Source of the DNA: Thauera sp.
Lineage (GTDB): Bacteria > Pseudomonadota > Gammaproteobacteria > Burkholderiales > Rhodocyclaceae
DNA: 64,000 nt
Direction: 5' to 3'
NCBI GenBank assembly: GCA_017302295.1
Contig: JAFLDS010000002.1
Location: forward strand, 124,001-188,000
The notes below the pieces were generated by a model. That model was not told the origin of the DNA, ran no database searches, and saw nothing but the letters and a program-made list of their open reading frames with translations. Shown piece after piece: positions 11,429-20,284 of this stretch. Made by a program: the position numbers and the translations under genes. Positions within the stretch are counted from its first letter, which is position 1. Every line of letters begins with the position of its first letter.

Positions 11429-12202
11429 TCAGCTGGCGTCGCGGCGACTCGTCCTGCGCCCGCGATCGCCACGCCCCGCGCTCTTCTGCGCCTGGACGCG
11501 GCCGCTGTCCGCTCGATCCAGCCAGGACAAGGCGTCGAAGTAGGACATGTACCCTGCCAGACACTCCGCCGATGCATCGCGCATGAGCTGCAGCGCCTGC
11601 AGCGCAAGGAAATGGGAGTTCAGCGGCCCCGCATTCGCCGGCGCCTGCGCGACCGCCTGCGACAACTGGTGATCGACGCTGAGCCTCGACCATGTGCTGC
11701 GGAAATGACGCAGCGCCTTCAGCTCGGCCTCCGGCTCACCGAAACTTGCCGCGGACCCGCCCGCGCCCGGCGTGTCCAACGAGGACAAGCGCGCCACATG
11801 CGCCAGCAACTCGGCCAGCGGGCTGCTGCAGGCCGGCTGCTCGAGTTCGGCGAGCTGCCGGCGCAAACCTTTGAAATCGCCGGCTTCGTGACGTTGCTTC
11901 AGCTCGTCCGCAGCATGCGGAAAGCGCTCCACCCCGCGGGCCAGCGCCGCCCCCGCCTCACACGCGGCACGCGCGAAGCGCTGGCTGAACTCGGCCAGCG
12001 CCGTCGCCAAACGGTCTTCAATCGTTCGCGGCACACCGCCGCACTGCGCCTGCGCACGACGATCCAGCGCCTCGAGGAAACGGAACCCGACGGGATCGAA
12101 CGCCCCGGCACCGCGTGCGCGCAGAGACGCGATCAGCGACACCGCATCCGCGTCCACGCGATCATCCGCTGCCATCGCGGCGGGTTGCCGGCTTTCACCC
12201 AT
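11429..12202 (-). CDS. DUF2894-type protein, last gene of motor-like cassette
   Basis: 257 residues, fourth gene of a minus-strand cassette. The chosen ATG (12202) overlaps the stop of the OmpA gene by 8 bases. The N-terminal half is helical (VSLIASLRARGAGAFDPVGFRFLEALDRRA); the middle includes PLAELLAHVARLSS and PLNSHFLALQALQLMRDAS, and the C terminus is strongly basic. No membrane segment or signal is visible, so it is probably cytosolic. I recognise it as the DUF2894 family that travels with DUF802 and DUF3348. Its job is unknown; it may be a cytoplasmic partner of the long tail of the DUF802 protein. Confidence 0.7.
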   Translation of the reverse strand: MGESRQPAAMAADDRVDADAVSLIASLRARGAGAFDPVGFRFLEALDRRAQAQCGGVPRTIEDRLATALAEFSQRFARAACEAGAALARGVERFPHAADELKQRHEAGDFKGLRRQLAELEQPACSSPLAELLAHVARLSSLDTPGAGGSAASFGEPEAELKALRHFRSTWSRLSVDHQLSQAVAQAPANAGPLNSHFLALQALQLMRDASAECLAGYMSYFDALSWLDRADSGRVQAQKSAGRGDRGRRTSRRDAS

Positions 12203-12854
12203 TCGCGGCTTCAGACTGCCGCGACGACTTGGGCACCGGCGCCATCTCCACGCGGCGGTTGCGCGAGCGCCCGGCGGCATCGTCGTTGGACGCCACCGGC
12301 TGCTCCGGGCCGAAAGCCGCGGCGAAGATCGACGACGAAGGAATGCCCTCCTCGATCAGCGCCCGCGTCACCGTCAGCGCGCGCTGCGCAGACAACTCCC
12401 AGTTGTCGGCGAACTGGCGGTTGGTGTCGCGCACCGGGCGGTCGTCGGTGAAGCCGCTGACCATCAGCATCTCGTCGCGCACGCCCAGGTAGGCAGCGAG
12501 CGGCGGCGCCAGGCTCTTGAGCACCTGCCGGCCTTCGGGTTGCAGCTCGTCCGAATTCAGCGCGAACAACACGCTTCCGCTGATGCCGATGCGTCCGTCG
12601 TTCAGCGTCACCCGGCCCGAGGCCAGCGGCACCGCCAGCGCCTTCTCGAGCGCCTCGCGCCGCTGCTCCTCCATCCGGCGTTTGTTCACCTCCGCTTCGA
12701 GTGTGATCGCCAGTTCGAGCTGGACGCCGAGCACCCCCACCAGAATCAGCACGAAGGCGCCGAGCAGCCCCGACATCAGGTCGCCGAAGACGGCCCACAC
12801 CGGCGTGGAATGCTCGATGCCGGCGTCGCCGGCGTGCATCTCGTCCATCATCAC
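12195..12854 (-). CDS. MotB/ZorB-like OmpA-domain protein
   Basis: 219 residues. One membrane helix near the N terminus (about 21-47, FGDLMSGLLGAFVLILVGVLG) carries an Asp (DLMSG) at its cytoplasmic side, as expected for the proton-carrying Asp of MotB/ExbD/ZorB proteins. A short coiled coil follows (about 48-75), then an OmpA/Pal peptidoglycan-binding domain (about 85-210, with NWELSAQRALTVTRALIEEG and the end motif GRSRNRRVEM). The start overlaps the stop of the DUF802 gene as ATGA. This is the wall-anchoring half of a predicted ion-driven motor whose other half is that DUF802 protein. Confidence 0.85.
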   Translation of the reverse strand: MMMDEMHAGDAGIEHSTPVWAVFGDLMSGLLGAFVLILVGVLGVQLELAITLEAEVNKRRMEEQRREALEKALAVPLASGRVTLNDGRIGISGSVLFALNSDELQPEGRQVLKSLAPPLAAYLGVRDEMLMVSGFTDDRPVRDTNRQFADNWELSAQRALTVTRALIEEGIPSSSIFAAAFGPEQPVASNDDAAGRSRNRRVEMAPVPKSSRQSEAANG

Positions 12855-15061
12855 GCCTCGGCCGCCAGCGATCCCTGGCGCCCGGAAACCTGCTGCAGAT
12901 CCTCGACGATCTGGCGCTGCGACATCAGGCTGAGGTCGATCACCTCGCGCGCCTGCGCGACGTAGTAGGCAAGCTGCTCGTCACTGCGCGTCATCGACTT
13001 GCCGAGCGCCCCCTCGATGCGCTGCAGCGTCGCGGTCAGCTTGTCGCTGGATTCGCTGAAGAGCTGCACCGCGTGCGAGAAGGCTTCGCCCAGGCTCGAG
13101 ACCTCGATCGCGGCGCCGGCGATCTGCGCTGCTGTCTCGGCGCCCTTCGCCGACTGGGCCTCAACGCTTGCGACGAAGCGCTCGCCGGCATGCGAGAGCG
13201 CGCTCGCCGATGACGCCACCAGCGCGTCGATCGCCTGTCTCTGCTCGGTGGCGGCATGGTTGATGGCCGACAGCAACGTGTCCAGCGTGTCCATGATCCG
13301 GCTGCGTTCGGCCAGCATCTCGTTGTCGCGCGCGACGCTGGCGGAGAGCTCCTTGCGCAGCTCGCCGATGACTTCCGCCGCAGCCTTGGGCGCTTCGGTG
13401 GCGGTGTGCATCAACGCGGCAACCTGCGCGATGGTCTCACTCGCCTGCGCTTGCGCAGTGGCGGCGATGTCGCGCGCGGTGTCGCCCAGCGTGCGGCAGA
13501 TCTGCTCCTGCTGCACGAGGGACTGCGCCCCGGCCTGCTGCCAGTGTTGCCGCAGCGACGCGGCCATCGCCTCCAGGCCCTGCGTCAGTGCCGCCAGGCG
13601 TGACTCATCCGCGCGCCCGAGCTCCGCCTGCAGCGTCGCGGCCCGATCGGACATCGACGCCAGCAGGCTTGCCGATCGCTCGGAGAAGGTCGTGGCGAAG
13701 GCATCGAGCGACTGCTTCAGCGCCGCCGCCAGATCGGTGCTCGTGCGTTCATGCGTCGCGAGCGCGCCGTTCCAATTCTCCGCCACGCGATTCACGACGC
13801 CGTCGAAGCGGGTCGCGATGCCATCGAGCTGCGTTTCGGTGGCCTGCGCCAGCCGCTGGTGCAGCGCGCCGGTGCGCTCGTCCATCGCGTTCGTCGCCGC
13901 GGCCAGTTCGGCGCGCATGGCCGCATGGGCTTCCTCCACAGAAGCCAGCAGCGTCGCGGAGCGCTGCGCGAAGGTCTCCACATTGGCTGCCAGCGCATGC
14001 TGCAGACTGTCGCCGAGCGCGTCGCTGGCGTGCTCGTGCCGAGCCAGCGCGGCTGTCCACGTGTCCGAGACGGTGGTGACGGCGGTATCGAAACGCTGCG
14101 CCATGCCGGCGAGTTGCACGCCGACTGCGTCCGCAACCTGCTCATGCAGCGCGCTGGTTTCGCGGGCGATGCCTGCCATCGTCTCGTTGACGACCGGTCG
14201 TATCGTCTCGCCGGCAAGGCGGGCGCTTTCAGTCAGGCTTTGCCTGAGCGACTGGTCCACCGAACTCGCCAGCGCCGAGTAGCTGTCCTTCGCCTCGCTG
14301 TGAAAGCGTTCCTGCTCGGCAAGCAGGCGTTCGTTCGCTTCCCGGCTGTGTTGCTGCATCTGCGCCATCATCGCCTGCAGCGTGTCCACCAGCGCAGGCA
14401 GGACTTCGGCCTGCATCCGCAGGGCCGAGAAGGCCTCCTGGCGCTGATGAGCGAGGGAAAAGCCACGCAGCCCGGTGGCGATCTGCGAATCCAGGCGCTG
14501 CGCCGCCTGCAGGCGCGCGCGCCGGCAAACGGCGGACATGAGGCCGAGCATCGCCGATGCCGCAACCCCGGCAACCGAGGTGCCGAAAGCCACCCCCAGC
14601 CCCCGAACCGGCGCGGCGAGCGCGGAGCGGATCGTCTGCAGGTCGGTGGTGCTCTCCAGGGCGATCACTGCGCCGTTGAGCGTCACCACCATGCCCAGAA
14701 AGGTGCCGAGCATGCCCAGCAGGACCAGCAGGCCCACCAGATAGGGGGTGAGCGCGGGGCCCGGCAGGCCAACGCGCTCGCCTTCGATGCGCAGGCGCAC
14801 CGGGTTCTGCAAGGCAGGCGGCAGCCGCGTCAGCCACTCACCGGGATGCGACAGGGTCTCGGGAATGGAGCCCAGCGCACGATCGAGCGCGTCGGTCGCA
14901 ACCTGGAATCCGCGCAACTCCGCCGCGCCGACCAGATAGACGGCGCCGATCAGCGCCGTCACGGTGAGCGCCAGGGGGCTGCCACCGACATAGCCGGCAC
15001 CCACCCAGGCGATGGTCAGCAGCCCCACGGCGAAGGCCGACATGCAAGAGATTCTGTTCAT
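12851..15061 (-). CDS. DUF802 protein: MotA/ZorA-like stator with long coiled-coil tail
   Basis: 736 residues. Four membrane helices are apparent: about 8-26, 29-48, 105-135 (LVGLLVLLGMLGTFLGMVVTL) and 152-178 (GLGVAFGTSVAGVAASAMLG). The last pair matches the core of MotA/TolQ/ExbB proteins, including the GTFLGMV and FGTSVAG segments. From about 190 to the end it is a nearly uninterrupted Ala/Gln/Glu-rich helical tail with two tandem copies of a 95-residue period (about 306-386 and 401-481; each contains RFD, a Trp, ALA.HE and ..RSA.LLAS). Such a tail is a hallmark of ZorA, not of MotA. Starts 2 bases after the DUF3348 stop. Confidence 0.8.
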   Translation of the reverse strand: MNRISCMSAFAVGLLTIAWVGAGYVGGSPLALTVTALIGAVYLVGAAELRGFQVATDALDRALGSIPETLSHPGEWLTRLPPALQNPVRLRIEGERVGLPGPALTPYLVGLLVLLGMLGTFLGMVVTLNGAVIALESTTDLQTIRSALAAPVRGLGVAFGTSVAGVAASAMLGLMSAVCRRARLQAAQRLDSQIATGLRGFSLAHQRQEAFSALRMQAEVLPALVDTLQAMMAQMQQHSREANERLLAEQERFHSEAKDSYSALASSVDQSLRQSLTESARLAGETIRPVVNETMAGIARETSALHEQVADAVGVQLAGMAQRFDTAVTTVSDTWTAALARHEHASDALGDSLQHALAANVETFAQRSATLLASVEEAHAAMRAELAAATNAMDERTGALHQRLAQATETQLDGIATRFDGVVNRVAENWNGALATHERTSTDLAAALKQSLDAFATTFSERSASLLASMSDRAATLQAELGRADESRLAALTQGLEAMAASLRQHWQQAGAQSLVQQEQICRTLGDTARDIAATAQAQASETIAQVAALMHTATEAPKAAAEVIGELRKELSASVARDNEMLAERSRIMDTLDTLLSAINHAATEQRQAIDALVASSASALSHAGERFVASVEAQSAKGAETAAQIAGAAIEVSSLGEAFSHAVQLFSESSDKLTATLQRIEGALGKSMTRSDEQLAYYVAQAREVIDLSLMSQRQIVEDLQQVSGRQGSLAAEA

Positions 15062-15063
15062 TG

Positions 15064-15837
15064 CTACCTCGTTACTTCACTGTCGAGCGCCGCGATCAGC
15101 GCCGCCACTGGCTGTAACCTGAGCGCCAGTTCGGCCAGCAGGACGTCCTGCATGTCGCCGCGAAACTTCGCCAGCCAGCCGCCGGGCTGCATCCAGCGCC
15201 CCGCGTCACCGGCATCGTCTGCGTCTTCACGTGCGGCCTCGAGCTCCGCGTAAAGCTGCTCGTAGCGTTTGGCGAGCAGCGCCGGCACCGTCGCCAGCAG
15301 GGCGCGTTCCCGCGGGGCCAGGGCCTGTTCCAGCACGGCATCGAGCGCAGCGAGCCGCCCGAGCGCCGGCGAACGCGCGGACAGCGCCGCCCGCACCGAC
15401 GCCCGCAGGGCCGTCACGGCCGACGTCATGTCGCGCTGATGGGCGAGATGGTATTGATGGTAGGGCGCATAGTCGGGTGCGGCCTTCAAGGATGCATGGG
15501 GTCCCGGCGCCGGCCACTCGACGCGCGACCGGCCCGCCCTGGCGCCCCCGCTGCCCGTGATCGCCGCTGCCAGAACGCCCTGCGCGCGCTCGAACTCCGC
15601 ACGCGCTACCTTGGCCGCGTCCGCGTTCGCGACCGCCGGCAGTCGGCTCTCCACCCCCCCGGCCGGCGCCGCATTCAGCGCCGAATAGAGGGACAGCGCG
15701 TCGCCGAATGCCAGCCAATCGCCCAGCATCTCGGCAACGGACTGCCTGGCGCCGGACACATCCGCCACGCCGAGGCCGGCGAGGACACGGACCAGCTTCG
15801 GGCTGTTGAATTGCGTACGCGGCAGTGCTTGCGCCAT
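15064..15837 (-). CDS. DUF3348 protein, first gene of motor-like cassette
   Basis: 257 residues, soluble and Ala/Leu-rich. N terminus MAQALPRTQFNSPKLVRVLA; a conserved-looking central patch APDYAPYHQYHLAHQRDMTSA; then long helices and a C-terminal segment with WLAKFRGDMQDVLLAELALRLQPV. I recognise the DUF3348 family, which heads the DUF3348-DUF802-OmpA-DUF2894 cassette. No catalytic motif is visible. I chose ATG 15837 because it is the first Met directly before the conserved part; the open frame extends further upstream without a better start. The 262-base divergent region to the antiporter gene must hold promoters for both. Confidence 0.72.
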   Translation of the reverse strand: MAQALPRTQFNSPKLVRVLAGLGVADVSGARQSVAEMLGDWLAFGDALSLYSALNAAPAGGVESRLPAVANADAAKVARAEFERAQGVLAAAITGSGGARAGRSRVEWPAPGPHASLKAAPDYAPYHQYHLAHQRDMTSAVTALRASVRAALSARSPALGRLAALDAVLEQALAPRERALLATVPALLAKRYEQLYAELEAAREDADDAGDAGRWMQPGGWLAKFRGDMQDVLLAELALRLQPVAALIAALDSEVTR

Positions 15838-16099
15838 CCGGAGAACCGACGCCCCACGGGCGAAAAAGGGGGCAAGGCTACTACAAAGTGGCGGTCGGGT
15901 CAGCGGAAAGGGTTTCGCCAGGAGCACCGTTACAATCGAGTTGTCATGGTGCAGATGCGGACAGCGCCGCTTGAGATACGATGCGGGGCGGCAGCTTCTA
16001 TTGCGGCGCAACAGCGGCGCCGATGTCGGCATTTCAGATGCATCGCGCAGGCGCGCCCAGCCGTCTGCCGCACCACCATCCAAACGCGGGAGGCCTCAC

Positions 16100-17350
16100 G
16101 TGTCACTGCTCTCCAGCCTGCTGATCCTGATCGTCTCCGCCCGCCTGCTGGGCGGACTGTTCTCCCGGCTCGGGCAGCCGGCGATGATCGGCGAGATCCT
16201 CGCCGGCGTGCTCCTCGGGCCCGCCGTGCTCGACGCCATCCAGCCGACGCCGCCGCTGCACGGCGTCTCGGAACTTGCGGTGTTCCTGATCATCCTCAGC
16301 GCCGGGCTGGAGATCCGCTTCTCGGACATCTTCGGCGCGCTGCGCGGACGCGGATTGGTGGTGGCCTTCGTCGGCTTCGCCCTGCCCTTCGCCGCCGGCC
16401 TGCTCACCGGCGCCCTCTTTGGCGAAGACCTGATGCGCACGCTGTTCCTCGGCCTGTGCATTTCCATCACGGCGCTGCCGGTGGCGGTGAAGCTGCTCGA
16501 CACGCTGGGCATCCTGCACACCCGCATCGCCCACTACGCGCTCGCCACCGCCGTGATCAATGACGTGGCTGCGCTGTTCATCCTCGGCATCCTGCTCAAC
16601 CTGCCGCAGCAGGAGTCCTTCGCCGCCATTCTCGGCACCCTCGGCACCGCCAGCTGGAAACTCATCGTCCTCGCCGCCGGCGTCGTGGCGCTCAACCAGC
16701 TACTCGAATGGCTGGACCGGCGCGAGATCGGCATCCATGCGGTGCCCGAGGCGCTGGTGCGCTATTTCGGTCCGGATGCGCTGTTCGGCATCGTCGTGAT
16801 CTTCGTGCTGGTGTTCGGCACGCTCAGCGAGATGCTGGGCTTCCATTTCGTCATCGGCGCCTTTTTCGGCGCCCTGTTCCTCGATCAGCGCCACTTCCTG
16901 TCGTCACGCTACGAGGAGTTGCGCGGCACCCTGGCGTCGGTGACCGGCGGCTTTCTCGCGCCGGTGTTCTTTGCCTTCCTCGGTCTGGAATTCACCACCG
17001 AGGCGTTCGACGACCTGGTCTTCCCCGTCGTCGTGACCCTCGTTTCCATCGTCTCAAAGGTCGCCGCGGGCTGGCTGGGGGGGCATCTGGCGGGCATGTC
17101 GAGGCAGGAGGCGCTCGGCCTGGGCTGCGTGCTCAATGGCCGCGGCGTGATGGAGCTGGTCGTCGCCGGCATCGCCTACCAGAAAGGCTTCATCGGCCAG
17201 TCCATGTTTTCCACGCTGGTCCTGATGGGCATCGTCACCACGCTTCTGACGCCCATCCTGTTCCGCCGCGCCTACCCGGGAGCGGCCCTGGAGCAGTACC
17301 GCAATTCGCAGATGCCGGACGTGCCGCCGTCCGGCGATCCAAGGGGCTGA
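16100..17350 (+). CDS. CPA2-type cation:proton antiporter
   Basis: 416 residues with about 12 hydrophobic segments and no cytoplasmic TrkA-N domain. The N terminus has the typical LGQPAMIGEILAGVLLGPAVLD; AVFLIILSAGLEI and ITALPVAVKLLD follow; ATAVINDVAALFILG holds the ND pair expected in the ion-binding core of CPA2 exchangers; LGCVLNGRGVMELVVA is the late conserved helix. It should exchange Na+ or K+ for H+ across the inner membrane; which ion cannot be told. GTG start with GGGAGG seven bases upstream; the long open frame before it has no better signal. Confidence 0.85.
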   Translation: MSLLSSLLILIVSARLLGGLFSRLGQPAMIGEILAGVLLGPAVLDAIQPTPPLHGVSELAVFLIILSAGLEIRFSDIFGALRGRGLVVAFVGFALPFAAGLLTGALFGEDLMRTLFLGLCISITALPVAVKLLDTLGILHTRIAHYALATAVINDVAALFILGILLNLPQQESFAAILGTLGTASWKLIVLAAGVVALNQLLEWLDRREIGIHAVPEALVRYFGPDALFGIVVIFVLVFGTLSEMLGFHFVIGAFFGALFLDQRHFLSSRYEELRGTLASVTGGFLAPVFFAFLGLEFTTEAFDDLVFPVVVTLVSIVSKVAAGWLGGHLAGMSRQEALGLGCVLNGRGVMELVVAGIAYQKGFIGQSMFSTLVLMGIVTTLLTPILFRRAYPGAALEQYRNSQMPDVPPSGDPRG

Positions 17351-17366
17351 CAGGGAGCGCAACGCC

Positions 17367-17660
17367 ATGAACCCGGATGAATTCCGCACCGCCATCGCCG
17401 ACGAGTCGCTGCGCAGCGTGATCGTCCTGCGCCAGTGGGAGCAGCCGCTCGACGACACCGAGCCGCCCTGGCACATCTGGGCATTCGTCCCCGACCACGA
17501 CGACGCCGAACTGGTGAGCGGCCATCTGCTGGTCGACGACGAGGGCGCCGCGCTCCGCTTCGAATGCCTGAACGAGGCCTACCGCCATGTGAGAGCCTCC
17601 GGCTACCGGCTCGGCATCCGGGTCGAGGATCAGATCGTCGAGCCGGAAGACAGCGATTGA
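17367..17660 (+). CDS. hypothetical protein, 97 aa, acidic
   Basis: ATG 16 bases after the antiporter stop, with GGGAGCG upstream, so probably co-transcribed with it. The product is soluble and acidic with a mixed alpha/beta pattern: MNPDEFRTAIADESLRSVIVL, then WHIWAFVPDHDDAELVSGHL and a C-terminal acidic end EPEDSD. No signal peptide, membrane helix or metal motif is visible. I do not recognise the family. Coding bias matches its neighbours. Confidence 0.6.
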   Translation: MNPDEFRTAIADESLRSVIVLRQWEQPLDDTEPPWHIWAFVPDHDDAELVSGHLLVDDEGAALRFECLNEAYRHVRASGYRLGIRVEDQIVEPEDSD

Positions 17661-17742
17661 AGTCCGCCTCACGCCGAACTGCGGACATCGTCCGCCTGCC
17701 GGTATAATTCGCGGTTTCCCAGATTCAGCCGGAGCTGCACCC

Positions 17743-18847
17743 ATGGACGCCGAACGCCTCAACGCCATTGCCGAAAAACTCGCCGACCTCGCCGCGCGCG
17801 GTCGCGAACTACGGAGGTATCTTTGACTACGATGTGAAAGCATCGAAGCTCGAAGAGGTCAATCGCGCGCTGGAAGATCCGGCGGTCTGGAACAACGCCG
17901 AGCGCGCCCAGGAACTGGGCAAGGAAAAGCGCCAGCTCGAGGACGTGGTGGTCACGCTGCAGAAGATCGACGCCCAGGCGCGCGACCTGCAGGACCTCTA
18001 CGACCTGGCTGAAGCCGAGAACGACGACGACACCTTCGAGGCGGTCGAGGCCGACCTCGGCGGCCTGCAGGCGGAAGTCGAAAAGCTCGAGTTCCGCCGC
18101 ATGTTCAGCAACCCGATGGACCCGAACAACTGCTTCATCGAGATCCAGGCCGGCGCCGGCGGCACCGAGGCGCAGGACTGGGCCGGCATGCTGGAGCGCA
18201 TGTATCTGCGCTACTGCGAGAAGAAAGGTTTCGGCGTCGAGGTGCTGGAAGAGACCGAAGGCGAAGTCGCTGGCCTGAAGAACTGCACGATCAAGATCAG
18301 CGGCGAATACGCCTATGGCTTCCTGCGCACGGAGACGGGCATCCACCGCCTGGTACGCAAGAGCCCGTTCGACTCCAACGCACGCCGCCACACCAGCTTC
18401 ACCTCGGTGTTCGTGTTCCCGGAGGTCGATGAATCGATCGAAGTCGAGATCAACCCGGCCGACCTGCGCATCGACACTTACCGCGCGTCCGGCGCCGGTG
18501 GTCAGCACATCAACAAGACCGACTCGGCGGTGCGCATCACCCACGTGCCGACCAACACCGTCGTCCAGTGCCAGAACGACCGTTCGCAGCACAAGAACAA
18601 GGCCGAGGCGATGTCCATGCTGAAGGCGCGCCTGTACGAGCTGGAACTGCGCAAGCGCCAGTCCGAGCAACAGAAGCTGGAAGACAGCAAGAGCGACATC
18701 GGCTGGGGCCACCAGATCCGCAGCTACGTGCTGGACCAGTCGCGCATCAAGGACCTTCGCACCAACCACGAAGTGGGCAACACGCAATCGGTGCTCGACG
18801 GCGACCTCGACGACTTCATTGCGGCGAGCCTGAAGCAGGGCGTTTGA
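17743..18847 (+). CDS. prfB: peptide chain release factor 2 (programmed +1 frameshift)
   Basis: The full 367-residue RF2 is made from two frames. Codons 1-27 from ATG 17743 end with an in-frame TGA at 17824-17826; the rest is in the +1 frame starting GAC (17825) and runs to 18847. RF2 landmarks are the recognition motif SPF (in [13 protein letters not shown]) and the catalytic GGQ in [18 protein letters not shown]. It terminates translation at UGA and UAA. A TATAAT lies at 17702-17707. Ends about 150 bases before the next gene, with a REP-like palindrome between. Confidence 0.97.
17813..17827 (+). promoter_or_regulatory. prfB autoregulatory frameshift site
   Basis: GGAGG (17813-17817), three bases, then CTT TGA C. 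The internal Shine-Dalgarno-like GGAGG, the slippery CTT and the in-frame TGA followed by C reproduce the known RF2 frameshift signal, which lets low RF2 raise its own synthesis. Confidence 0.95.
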
Positions 18848-18862
18848 TCGGTCCAGCACAAA

Positions 18863-18962
18863 GCAGGAGGTAGGCAGGGTGTTCGTGGAGCCGGCGAGGA
18901 CTGTCTGAGCCCGAAGGGCGAGTTCCGCAGCCGGCGGAACGAACACCCTGCCTGCCTCCTGC
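18863..18962. repeat. REP-like long palindrome between prfB and the next gene
   Basis: Left arm 18863-18886 and right arm 18939-18962 are 24-base inverted copies (GCAGGAGGTAGGCAGGGTGT...) with one mismatch that is a G-U pair in RNA. The 52-base centre contains a second, smaller hairpin (GAGCCCGAAGGGC-type) and flanking GCCGGC repeats. There is no T-tract, so it is not an ordinary terminator. From memory, related GAGCCCGAAGGGCGAGTTCCGCAG elements are dispersed in Rhodocyclales genomes, but I cannot confirm that here. It occurs once in this window. Confidence 0.75.
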
Positions 18963-18993
18963 GTCCTCGGCATCCCGCGATGCCCGCCTGAAC

Positions 18994-20274
18994 ATGACCG
19001 CCCCCTTCCTCTCCGACTTCCTTGCGGTCGGCGTCGACGCCGACGAAGTGCCCGAGCTGGCAGCGCTGTCTTCGGCACGGCCGCTGCTCGATGCCTTCAT
19101 CACCCTGTTCCGCGGCACCGAAGCCGAGGTGCTGATGCGCCTGCTGGTGCTGCGCGAGATCGGGCGCGAGGCCGACGTACCCCGCTGGTCGCCGGAAGCC
19201 CTGCGCGCACGCTTCACCTACCTCGACCCGGTCAAGCTCGAGACGGTGTTGAAACGCCTGCGCGACAACGCGCTGCTGGCGATCGGAGAGGACGGGCACT
19301 ACGCGCTGTCGGACATCGGCCGCAACGCGGTCGCCGCGATCGCGATGCTGCTGCGTTTCGGCCAGGAAGAAGACGCCGAGCTCGGCTTCCTCACCGCCCA
19401 GCTCGCCGGCCTGCAAGCGGTGGGCGGCGTCACCCCGGAGTCGCTGGGCCACCTGCTGTCCAAGCTCAACGACCTCACCTGGCACTTCGAAGAAGCGATC
19501 GCTTCCGGCTCCGAGTTCCGCATTCTGGATGCGCGTCGCCGCCTGTCCGCCAACGGTCGCTGGCTGGAGCGTGGCACCGAGCTGCTCAATGCGCTGCTGG
19601 CCGACCCCGAAGTGGATTTCGACATCGCCCGCATCGCGCAGCGCATCGGCCTTGCACAGTCGCGGCTGGCGCGCGTCGACGCCGCGTTCCAGCGCGCGCT
19701 CAACAAGATCGAGGCGCAGCGGGTCACGCTGGGCGGATCGGGCATTTCGTCGTCGGACGTCGCCGCCTGGCTGCGCCAGCTCGATGCGGCCGCCATTGCC
19801 GAGCTGGCCGCCGACGCACTGGCGCTGGTGCCGGAGCTGCCGCTGCTCGCAGGCGGCCACGAACTGCTCGACCGCGCCGAATCGGCGCTCGGCGACGAGC
19901 GCTTGCGCAGCGGCGCGGACGCCCCCTTGCCGCCTGCGGACGCTGCGCCGGCCAGCCTCGCGCCCGAAAGCGAGGACCTCGCCCTGCTGCAGCATTTCAC
20001 GCGGCGGCTCGAGACACTGCCGGACGCACAGCCGCTGCACCAGATTGTCGGCGGCGGCGGTTTCGCGCTCGCCAGCTACCGCCTGTCGCTGCTCGCCCTG
20101 CTGGCCGATGGCGAGGACGCCAGCCCGGCCAGCGGCCCCATCGCCGACTTCATGCGCTTGCCGCTGGACGTGCGCTTCGGCGACACGCTGGTGCCGGTGG
20201 GCGAGGACGAGATCGCCGCGATCAATGCCGGCGACGTCTCCCCCCGCGCCCCGCGTGCCCCCTTCCCTGCCTGA
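18994..20274 (+). CDS. putative kleisin-like subunit of an SMC complex (MukF/MksF-like)
   Basis: 426 residues, soluble. Residues about 30-125 look like a winged-helix region (LMRLLVLREIG, LETVLKRLRDNALLAIGEDGHYALSDIGRNAV). The centre (about 125-260) is helical with LNDLTWHFEEAIASGSEFRIL and ARRRLSANGRWLERGTELLN, and the C terminus has a Pro/Ala linker and a final helical segment. A winged-helix N terminus, helical middle and linker order resembles MukF/MksF kleisins, and the gene sits two genes before an SMC ATPase on the same strand. The family assignment is an inference from architecture and context. GC-rich, same codon use as its neighbours. Confidence 0.55.
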   Translation: MTAPFLSDFLAVGVDADEVPELAALSSARPLLDAFITLFRGTEAEVLMRLLVLREIGREADVPRWSPEALRARFTYLDPVKLETVLKRLRDNALLAIGEDGHYALSDIGRNAVAAIAMLLRFGQEEDAELGFLTAQLAGLQAVGGVTPESLGHLLSKLNDLTWHFEEAIASGSEFRILDARRRLSANGRWLERGTELLNALLADPEVDFDIARIAQRIGLAQSRLARVDAAFQRALNKIEAQRVTLGGSGISSSDVAAWLRQLDAAAIAELAADALALVPELPLLAGGHELLDRAESALGDERLRSGADAPLPPADAAPASLAPESEDLALLQHFTRRLETLPDAQPLHQIVGGGGFALASYRLSLLALLADGEDASPASGPIADFMRLPLDVRFGDTLVPVGEDEIAAINAGDVSPRAPRAPFPA

Positions 20275-20284
20275 GCACCGCCCC

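Noticed and set aside
13751..15253. A 500-codon plus-strand frame antisense to the DUF802 gene
   Set aside because: No motif or start signal; the minus strand has clear membrane and coiled-coil structure and overlaps its neighbours as in an operon.
18863..18962. Reading the palindrome after prfB as an ordinary terminator
   Set aside because: There is no T-tract on either side and the arms are far longer than needed.
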